Shown: positions 54,901-64,000 of the stretch, in pieces | Layout: each line of letters starts with the position of its first letter | Position numbering within the stretch: the first letter of the stretch is position 1 | From: Aphelocoma coerulescens | Lineage: Eukaryota; Chordata; Aves; Passeriformes; Corvidae | NCBI RefSeq assembly: GCF_041296385.1 | Contig: NC_091017.1 | Coordinates: forward strand, 77,704,555 to 77,768,554 | Length of the DNA stretch: 64,000 nucleotides | Direction of reading: 5' to 3' | Position numbers and translations under genes: made by a program | The notes under the pieces: generated by a model | Database searches by the model: none | Told to the model about the DNA's origin: nothing | The model's input: the letters and a program-made list of their open reading frames with translations, nothing else

Positions 54901-57625
54901 ATCAGAGGTGGAGTAATTAATATGAATTAATGCTATGCATTAATCAGTAAATATTATAATTAATATAAAGAACATAAATGCAATAAAAAGTGGAATAATT
55001 GAGATAAAATAGGGAATAAGTGATGGAAAATAGGGAATAATTGAGATTAAATAGGGAATAATTGATAAAAAATAGGGAATAATTGAGATAAAATAGGGAA
55101 TAATTGAGATAAAATGCAATCAGAGATGGAGTAATTAGTATTATATATTAATATATCAATATTATCATTTATCAAATGAACATAAATACAATAAAAGGTG
55201 GGATAATGGATATAAAATAGGGAATAAGTGATGGAAAATAGGGAATAATTGAGATAAAATAGGGAATAAGTGATAAAAAATAGGGAATAATTGATATAAA
55301 ACGCAATCAAAGGTGAAGTAATTAACATAAATTAATAATATATATTAATATATCAATATTATCATTTATCAAATGAATATAAATGCAATATAAGGTGGGA
55401 TAATTGATATAAATTATTATTAATATATTGATACATTAATATTATAATCTATATAATTAATATAAGTGCAAAAAAGGTGGAATAATTGGTATAAATTAAT
55501 ATTTAATAAATATATTAATAAATACTATAATTAATATCATGAATATAAATGCAATAAAAGGTGGAATAATTGATATAAAACGCAATTAAAGGTGGAATAA
55601 TTAATATCAATTAATATTATATATTAATATTATTAATATTGTAATCTGTATAATTAATATGAATGCAAAGAAGATAGAATAATTAATATAAAATAGGGAA
55701 TAATTAACATCAAATGGAATCAAAGGTGGAGTAATTGATATCAATTATTATTACTATATTAATAAAATGTATCTAATGAATATAAACTCAATAAAAGGTG
55801 GAAACATAAAGATAAATAATTATTATTATATATTAATATATCAATATTATAATCTGAATATAAATACCAAAAAGGTGGAATAATTAATACAAATTAGAAT
55901 TATATATTAATAAATATTATAATTAATATAATGAACATAAATGCAATAAAAAGTGGAATAACTGATATAGAGTACAATAAAAGCTGGAATATTAATATAA
56001 ACTATTATTAGATATTAATATATTAATTTTATAATTTATCTAATGAATACAAATGCAATCAAAGGTGGAACAATTAATATGAAATATCATTATTTATTAA
56101 TAGATTAATACTATAATTAATATAATTGCAATAAAAGGTGGAATAACTGATATAAATTAATATTATATATTAAGATTATAATTAATGCAATAAATATAAA
56201 TGCAAAGGGAGAACAATATAAATTTATTCTATATTAATATATTAATATATTAAGATTATAACTAATATAATAAATATAAATGCAAAAAAGGTGGAATAAT
56301 TAATATAAAGTGCAATAAAATAGGGAATAAATATAAAATTCAGTAAAATGTAGCATAATTAATAAAAATTAATATTCTCTATTGATATATTAATATTATA
56401 ATTTATAAAATTCATATAAATGCAGTAAAAGGTGGAATCATTGAGATAAAGTGCAATAAAATAGGGAATAATTAATATGAATATTATGGGTTAATAATTT
56501 ATATAATTGATAGAAAAGCAATAAAATGGGGAATAATTGATAGAAAATGAAATAAAAGGTGGAATAATTAATATAAAACCACTAAAATGGGGAATAATTA
56601 CTATAAAATGCAATGAAAGGTGGAATAATTCCTATAAAATGCAATAAAATGGGGAATAATTGATATAAAATGAAATAAAATAGGGAATAATTAATATAAA
56701 ACCACTAAAATGGGGAATAATTAACATAAAATGCAATAAAATCTGGAATAATTCCTATAAAATGCAATAAAATGGGGAATAATCAATATAAAGTGCAATA
56801 AAATTTGGAATAATTCATATAAAGTGCAATAAAATGGGGAATAATCAATATAAAATGCAATAAAATGGGGAATAATTGATATAAAGGGAAATAAAAAGAT
56901 GGAATAATCAATATAAAGGGCAATAAAATGGGGAAAATTGATATAAAATACAATAAAATGGGGAATAATTCCTATAAAATGCAATAAAATGGGGAATAAT
57001 CAATATAAAATGCAATAAAATGGGGAATCATTGATATAAAGGGAAATAAAATTTGGAATAATTCCTATAAAATGCAATAAAATGGGGAATAATCGATATA
57101 AAGTGAAATAAAATGGGGAATAATTCATATAGACTGAAATAAACGATGGAATAATTCCTATAAAGTGCAATAAAATGGGGAATAATTGATATAAAATGCA
57201 ATAAAATAGGGAATAATTCATATAAACTGAAATAAACGATGGAATAATTGATATAAAGGGAAATAAAATGGGGAATAATCAATATAAAGTGAAATAAAAT
57301 TTGGAATAATTCATATAAAATGCAATAAAATGGGGAATAATTGATATAAAGTGCAATAAAATGGGGAATAATCAATATAAAGTGAAATAAAATGGGGAAT
57401 AATTCATATAAACTGAAATAAACGATGGAATAATTGATATAAAGTGCAATAAAATGGGGAATAATCAATATAAAGTGAAATAAAATGGGGAATAATTCCT
57501 ATAAAATGCAATAAAATGGGGAATAATCGATATAAAATGAGGAATAATCGATATAAAATGGGGAATAATCGATATAAAATGAGGAATAATCGATATAAAA
57601 TGGGGACTAATCGATATCAAATGGG
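54900..57625 (+). repeat. Long AT-rich degenerate repeat
   Basis: GGTGGAATAATTAATATAAA and ATGCAATAAAATGGGGAATAATT units of about 30 bp, diverged on the left and increasingly regular to the right, ending in short GGGGAATAATCGATATAAAAT units (57,525-57,620). No gene. Confidence 0.88.
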
Positions 57626-57744
57626 GACTAATCGATATCAAATTCCCATCCCACGGTGCCCGTGAGGGATTTTGGCTCCCAAGTCCCTCCAGCTGCTGCT
57701 CCAAGGATTTTTGGGAATCTCATTCTCCTCTCCAGGTCTTCTCC

Positions 57745-60412
57745 AGCCAAACCCCTCTGGATTTTGGGATTTTCCTCCTTTTTGGGAATATCCCACTGCC
57801 CACAGAACCCAAATCCCTTTTTGGGAATATCCCACTGCCCACAGAACCCAAATCCCTTTTTGGGAATATCCCACTGCCCACAGAACCCAAATCCCTTTTT
57901 GGGAATATCCCACTGCCACAGCACCCAAATCCCTCTGGATTTTGGGATGTTCAATCTTTTTGGGAATATCCCACTGCCACAGAACCCAAATCCCTCTGGA
58001 TTCCAAATCCTTCTGGATTTTGGGATTTTCCTCCTTTTTGGGAATATCCCACTGCCACAGAACCCAAATCCCTTTTTGGGAATATTCCACTGACACAGAA
58101 CCCAAATCCCTCTGGATTTTGGGATTTTCCTTTTTGGGAATATCCCACTGCCACAGAACCCAAACACCTCTGGATTTTGGGATTTTCCTTTTTGGGAATA
58201 TCCCACTGCCCACAGCATCCAAACCCCTCTGGATTTTGGGATGTTCAATCTTTTTGGGAATATTCCACTGCCACAGAACCCAAATCCCTTTTTGGGAATA
58301 TTCCACTGACACAGAACCCAAACCCCTCTGGATTTTGGGATTTTCCTTTTTGGGAATATTCCACTGCCACAGAACCCAAATCCCTCTGGATTTTGGGATT
58401 TTCCTCCTTTTTGGGAATATCCCACTGCCCACAGAACCCAAATCCCTTTTTCTGGATTTTGGGATCTTCCTCCTTTTTGGGAATATCCCACTGCCCACAG
58501 AACCCAAATCCCTCTGGATTTTGGGATGTTCAATCTTTTTGGGAATATTCCACTGCCACAGAACCCAAATCCCTTTTTGGGAATATCCCACTGCCCACAG
58601 AACCCAAATCCCTTTTTGGGAATATCCCACTGCCCACAGAATCCAAACCCCTCTGGATTTTGGGATCTTCCTCCTTTTTGGGAATATCCCACTGCCCACA
58701 GAACCCAAATCCCTCTGGATTCCAAATCCTTCTGGATTTTGGGATTTTCCTCCTTTTTGGAAACATCCCGCTGCCCACAGAACCCAAATCCCTCTGGATT
58801 TTGGGATGTTCAATCTTTTTGGGAATATCCCACTGCCCACAGAACCCAAATCCCTTTTTGGGAATATCCCACTGCCCACAGAACCCAAATCCCTCTGGAT
58901 TTTGGGATGTTCAATCTTTTTGGGAATATCCCACTGCCACAGAACCCAAATCCCTCTGGATTTTGGGATTTTCCTTTTTGGGAATGTCCCACTGCCCACA
59001 GAACCCAAATCCTTCTGGATTTTGGGATTTTCCTTTTTGGGAATGTCCCACTGCCCACAGAACCCAAATCCCTCTGGATTTTGGGATGTTCAATCTTTTT
59101 GGGAATATTCCACTGCCCACAGAACCCAAACCCCTCTGGATTTTGGGATTTTCCTCCTTTTTGGGAATATCCCACTGCCCACAGAACCCAAATCCCTTTT
59201 TGGGAATATCCCACTGCCACAGAATCCAAATCCCTTTTTGGGAATATCCCACTGCCCACAGAACCCAAATCCCTCTGGGTTTTGGGATGTTCAATCTTTT
59301 TGGGAATATTCCATTGCCCACAGAACCCAAATCCCTTTTTGGGAATATCCCACTGCCACAGAACCCAAATCCCTTTTTGGGAATATCCCACTGCCCACAG
59401 AACCCAAATCCCTCTGGGTTTTGGGATGTTCAATCTTTTTGGGAATATTCCATTGCCCACAGAACCCAAATCCCTTTTTGGGAATATCCCACTGCCCACA
59501 GCATCCAAATCCCTCTGGATTTTGGGATTTTCCTTTTTGGGAATATCCCACTGCCACAGAACCCAAATCCCTTTTTGGGAATATCCCACTGCCCACAGAA
59601 CCCAAATCCCTTTTTGGGAATATCCCACTGCCCACAGAACCCAAATCCCTTTTTGGGAATATCCCACTGCCCACAGAACCCAAACCCCTCTGGATTTTGG
59701 GATGTTCAATCTTTTTGGGAATATTCCATTGCTCACAGAACCCAAATCCCTTTTTGGGAATATTCCACTGACACAGAACCCAAATCCCTCTGGATTTTGG
59801 GATTTTCCTTTTTGGGAATATCCCACTGCCCACAGAACCCAAATCCCTTTTTGGGAATATCCCACTGACACAGAACCCAAATCCCTCTGGATTTTGGGAT
59901 TATCCCACTGCCACAGAACCCAAATCCCTTTTTGGGAATATCCCACTGCCACAGAATCCAAACCCCTCTGGATTTTGGGATGTTCAATCTTTTTGGGAAT
60001 ATTCCATTGCCCACAGAACCCAAATCCCTCTAGATTTTGGGATTTTCCTTTTTGGGAATATCCCACTGCCACAGAATCCAAACCCCTCTGGATTTTGGGA
60101 TTTTCCTTTTTGGGAATATCCCACTGCCCACAGAACCCAAATCCCTTTTTGGGAATATCCCACTGCCCACAGCATCCAAATCCCTCTGGATTTTGGGATT
60201 TTCCTCCTTTTTGGGAATATTCCATTGCCCACAGAACCCAAATCCCTTTTTGGGAATATTCCACTGACACAGAACCCAAATCCTTCTGGATTTTGGGATG
60301 TTCAATCTTTTTGGGAATATCCCACTGCCACAGAATCCAAACCCCTCTGGATTCCAAATCCCTCTGGATTTTGGGATCTTCCTCTTTTTTGGGACTATCC
60401 CACTGCCCACAG
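57745..60412 (+). repeat. 39-bp minisatellite with long variant
   Basis: Base unit of 39 bp: TTTTTGGGAATATCCCACTG then CCCACAGAACCCAAATCCC. Longer variants insert TCTGGATTTTGGGATGTTCAATC or TCTGGATTTTGGGATTTTCC (fragments). About 2.7 kb. Frames stay open because 39 is divisible by three. Confidence 0.95.
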
Positions 60413-60545
60413 AATCATCACGGAACGTTCAGGTTGGAAGGGAACCCCAAGACGATCCCATTATCCCGAGCTGCTCCAAACCCCATCCAGCCCGACCTCG
60501 GACATTCCAAGGATCCGGAGCAGCCACAACTTTTCCAGGTATCCC
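60413..60545 (-). mobile_element. CR1 LINE 3' end fragment
   Basis: AATCATCACGGAACGTTCAGG then TTGGAAGGGAACCCCAAGACGA and AAACCCCATCCAGCCCGACC (fragments) is the reverse complement of a CR1 3' tail. It is a more conventional, single, short insertion than the clusters at 49 and 52 kb. Confidence 0.7.
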
Positions 60546-61970
60546 AAGAAAAATCCATGCCCCTAAAAGCAGAGGATCCCATCCCAACAGGAGGAAAAAA
60601 CTCCTCCATTCCCACCTTTCCACCCTAAATCCATCCCAAATTCCTCTCACTCATGGATCACCACCAAGAAACTCCGGGAGCTCCGAGCTTATTCCCAACA
60701 AAGGAATTCCCAGTGCGATTCTCCATGGAAAAGATCAAAGTGCCAGCATTCCACGGATTCCAAGGAAGAGCTGCTCCCCCGTTTGGAAGGGATTTAGGAA
60801 ACAAAACTCGTGGGAAATCGGGAGAAATCCCATCCCTGGTTTTGGGAACGCCACGGATCCGCCTCATTCCGGACGGGATGGGAAGGAGGAATCGCGTGAA
60901 GGGCGCCTCGGAATTCCGAGGAATAATCCATGAAATCCTTCCAGCTATTGAGGATTTGGGGAATTGGGATTTTAAAGGGAACAGCAGTGGGGTTGGACTC
61001 CACCTAAGGCAGAGGAGAATTGGGAATTTTATCCGAAAAAACTGCTCGGGGCACAAAGATTTTTGGGAATTCTCAACCCCCGAGCATCGGTTTGGCCTCA
61101 AATCCCGTTTTTAACGCCCCAAAATCCACCTTGCTGGGGGCTCCAGCCAACCCTGAGGATCCCACAGGAACATTCCCAGGATTTCTGAGGTTGGAAAAGC
61201 CCTCTGGGATCAGCATTCCCAGCACTTCCAAAGCCACCACCGACCACGGCCCTTCCTACCCGGCATAAAAACGAGGCCAAATCCGGCAAATTCCAACCTC
61301 ACCTTCCACGGACATCTCCACCGCCCCCAAATCCACAAGATTTTGGATCAGGCCCGGTTTGAAAGTTTAAAACAATCTATTTTCCATAAAAAAAAAACAC
61401 CCCCAAAAACCTCTGGATGCAGGTGGGAGACAGCGAAATTTGTGGCTTCTGAAGGAAAAAAAAAACACTTTAAAATGATGAAAAGTTGGGAAAAGTGACC
61501 TTCAGGAGGGGTTTTGGGTAGGAAAGAGGCAGAAAATCCCGTTCTCAGCTGGGGGCCACCCCAAAGGCGGCGTTCCGCGGACACCTCGAGGCCACGTTCA
61601 GCCTGGATGGCATCGGAGCTCGTTAATTCCGGGAGATAATTAATGAGGAGCTGGTGGGATGCTCTGGGCAGCAGCGGGAAGGGGGTTTCAATCCAGGGGA
61701 AATTCAGCCTGGGGAGGTTTGGAATGGCTGAGCCGGAAGGACGATGTTGGGATCGCGTTGCGATGGCGTTGCCACGTCCAGGTGGGAATTCTGGCTTCGT
61801 TTTCCAACGGCAGGAATTTGCTGGAATTCCCTTCCCACGGCACGGGAGGAGTCAGGTGGGGAGCGGATGAAAAGGATCCACGGAAAAAGAAATCCAACGA
61901 CCTGAGCTGGGAACGCATCGCTGGAATTTTGTGGGCAGGGTCTTCGAGTGGGGGATAACGACAAAGTTCA
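60546..61970 (-). other. Upstream intron, unique sequence
   Basis: No tandem repeat and no exon that I can support. Open frames of 60-150 codons on both strands show no recognisable domain. Confidence 0.5.
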
Positions 61971-61974
61971 TCTT

Positions 61975-62640
61975 CATCCCACGGTATCCCGGAATCCTGG
62001 AAGGCTTTGGGTTGGAAAAGGTCTGGAATCCCATCCCATTCCCGCCTCATCCGTGGGCAGGGACACCTCCCACCATCCCAGGTGGATCCAAGTTCATCCC
62101 AGCCTGGCCTTGGGCACTGCCAGGGATCCAGGGGCAGCCCCAGCTGCTCTGGCAATTCCAGCCCAGCCCCTCCCCACCCTCCCAGCCAGCAATTCCTTCC
62201 CAACATCCCAGCCCAAGCTCCCCTTTCCCACTGGGAAGCCATTCCCTGCCTCCTGGCCCTCCATGCCTTGGCCCCAGTCCCTCTGCAGCTCTCCTGGAGC
62301 CCCTTTAGGCCCTGCAAGGGGCTCCCAGCTCTCCCTGGCTCCTTCCCTTCTCCAGGGCAACATTCCCAGCTCTCCCAGGCTGCCTCCATAGGGGCTCCAC
62401 AATCCTGGAGCAGCTCCAGAACCTGCTCTGGCTTTGCTCCAGCAGCTCCACGTCCTCCAGGAGTTGGCATCTGGGAACTGGAAGCAGCTCTGCAGGTGGA
62501 GCCTCACCTGAGCGGGGCACAGGAGCACAATTCCCACCTTTCCTGCTGCCCACGCTGTGGGATCAGCCCAGGACACAGGGATCTGTCCCGGGACACGTGG
62601 ACCCCAAGTCCTTCTCCCAGGGCTGCTCCCACCACTCTCT
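61975..62640 (-). mobile_element. CR1 LINE fragment, longer 3' part
   Basis: Reverse complement of the elements at 49 and 52 kb: TCCCACCATCCCAGGTGGAT, CAGCCTGGCCTTGGGC, CCCACTGGGAAGCCATTCCC, CCCCTTTAGGCCCTGCAAGG in order. It extends further 5' than the others, through a stretch (62,400-62,640) with GTCCTTCTCCCAGGGCTGCTCC typical of the CR1 3' region. Same orientation as ZNF638. No intact coding sequence. Confidence 0.72.
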
Positions 62641-64000
62641 TCACATCCTGGATCCGTGCCGGGATCGTCCTGCCCCTCCTGCCCACGGCCTCGCTGAGGT
62701 CGGGACGCTCCCACCTCTCCAGGCTGTCCAGGTGACGCCGTCCCTTCCCTCCAGCTGGCATCCTGGCGTCACCTCCACCTTGCCAAGGGCGACCGACGCC
62801 GGCGTCCTCGTCAGCGACACACAGCGCCCACCCCCATCCCCATCCCCGGTGCCAGCCAGACACGGAGCCGTTGCCAACTCCCGAGTGCCGCCATCCAGCC
62901 CGGAGCGCTCCATCCAGGCAATCCCTTCTTCCAGGCCACGTGGGACAACGTCAAACGTCTCAAGTCGGCGGCGCCGCTCGCCGGGAATCGCCGGATCTCG
63001 TGGCTCTTCCAAGCGGAGGTCCCATCCAGCTCCCCCCCAGAACGGGACAGGGAACGGTTGGGAAGATGAACAAGGTCCAGCTCATCCCCGACCACCCAAC
63101 CGAGGCGAAACCAACGGGATTTGCGGAGCTGGAATTCCGAGGAATTCTTCCTTCTCTGCGATTCACGGACACAGCAGCTGGACGTTTTCCTCTTTCATTT
63201 TTTGGGATAAAAACCACCCAAACTCTCGGGGTTCTTCTGCAGCACGGCTGCTCCCATGAGGTGAGCACCGAACGCTTCCCGAAGGATGCGAATCCCGAGG
63301 CCAAGGGCAAGGAGCAGCTTTGGGAAGCTGCAGTGGGATCAGGATGCCTTGGGAACGCATCCCACGCTGCGGTGCCAGCGGGACAAGGATTGCCAACCTT
63401 TAACCCACCCCCAAAAGCTCCGACACAGGGCTCTGAGTGACACCATTTCCTTCCTTTTCCCCCTTAAAACGAGAGGAAAATTCCCAGTTAATTCATCCCA
63501 CTTTTCCCAAAGTGCTTTTTTCCCTTCATGAACCCCTCCCCACTTTGGTCTCCCTGCTCAGTTCCACCCACTTCTATTTTCAATCTTCCCTCCTGTTTCC
63601 CATTTCCCATCTCCTTAGCCCTCGGCGCTTCCCGAGGAAAAGGATCTGGGAATTTCGGGTTGTTTTTCCCCACACATCCATCCCCGGTTTTTAATCCCAT
63701 TTTGAATTCACAGCAGAAACAGAGCCTAAAATCGCCAGGATTTTGCCAAATCCCAAAAACCCCTCCCCCCAACAGCCTTTCCACACTTTGGAATTCAAAC
63801 GCATTAAACACTCATCCATCCATTATCCCGTGATTTTTACATGGCGTTTTTGACAGATCAAACCTTGGGCTTTTCCAGGAAAACCCACAGCTTTCCAAAC
63901 ATTTTCTAGCTCCCAATATCCACCATTTTTCCCCCTTCATTTCTTTTCCTTCCAAGCTGAAAACTCTCATCTCCTTCAAGGCTCGAGAGCCCGGCGGGAT
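62641..64000 (-). other. Upstream intron to window edge
   Basis: Unique, moderately GC-rich sequence. I found no exon with ZNF638 similarity on the minus strand, including none for the C-x2-C half of the zinc finger, and no other gene. Confidence 0.45.

Noticed and set aside
57672..60628. Overlapping frames of 500-700 codons on both strands
   Set aside because: Products of the 39-bp repeat; several frames open at once and no domain.
61688..62470. 260-codon minus-strand frame near the right edge
   Set aside because: Most of it translates the CR1 fragment; the rest has no recognisable domain or splice context.

Overview
The window looks like avian DNA. I infer this from (i) a vertebrate multi-exon gene with GC-rich codons, (ii) degraded 3' ends of CR1-type LINEs, the dominant interspersed repeat of birds, and (iii) introns made almost entirely of tandem repeats, which is typical of genes on bird micro- and dot chromosomes. 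The species cannot be named from the sequence.

One gene is present, on the minus strand: ZNF638 (NP220), a large nuclear DNA/RNA-binding protein of the matrin-3 family. Sixteen internal exons can be placed between 52,930 and 2,886. In transcript order they encode the second half of a matrin-type zinc finger (52.9-51.8 kb), an RS domain (48.9-48.6 kb), a Lys/Ser linker (43.1-42.6 kb), RRM1 (36.9-33.7 kb), a basic then Pro/Ala/acidic linker (29.7-23.0 kb), RRM2 (20.6-14.5 kb), a mini-exon (12.9 kb) and RRM3 (11.2-2.9 kb). All introns are GT-AG and all 15 junctions agree in phase. The exons join into 2,043 nt (681 codons) with no stop. The promoter, N-terminus, first half of the zinc finger and the acidic/zinc-finger C-terminus lie outside the window.

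The exons fill about 4% of the 50 kb they span. Most introns are packed with tandem repeats, usually a different family in each. From left to right: 1-2.88 kb, an array amplified from the exon 16/intron border; 3.7-11.1 kb, a 21/42-bp satellite; 11.3-12.6 kb, G/A tract; 13.2-14.5 kb, ATTCCC repeats; 14.65-20.4 kb, three abutting families; 20.6-22.4 kb, pure pyrimidine; 22.5-23.0 kb, ATTCCCAC repeats; 23.2-25.1 kb, GGGGAAAA repeats; 25.5-27.2 kb, two C-rich families; 27.35-27.45 kb, three CTCF-like sites; 27.5-31.2 kb, AT-rich arrays; 31.2-33.7 kb, CCCATT/CCCGTT; 33.9-36.6, 36.9-42.6 and 43.2-47.9 kb, purine-rich tracts; 49-50.1 and 52.0-52.8 kb, CR1 3' ends; 50.25-51.35 kb, an 11-bp repeat. 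From 53 to 64 kb is upstream intron with AT-rich arrays, a 39-bp repeat and two more CR1 pieces.

The very long open frames (up to nearly 3,000 codons) are by-products of repeat units that lack stop codons or have lengths divisible by three. I do not call them genes. The most interesting points are: an exon-intron border amplified into 16 decoy splice donors; a duplicated mini-exon; two giant satellite introns that are open in frame between their exons and have weak splice donors; a triple CTCF-like cluster; and the fact that a protein known to bind cytidine clusters has introns saturated with cytidine clusters.
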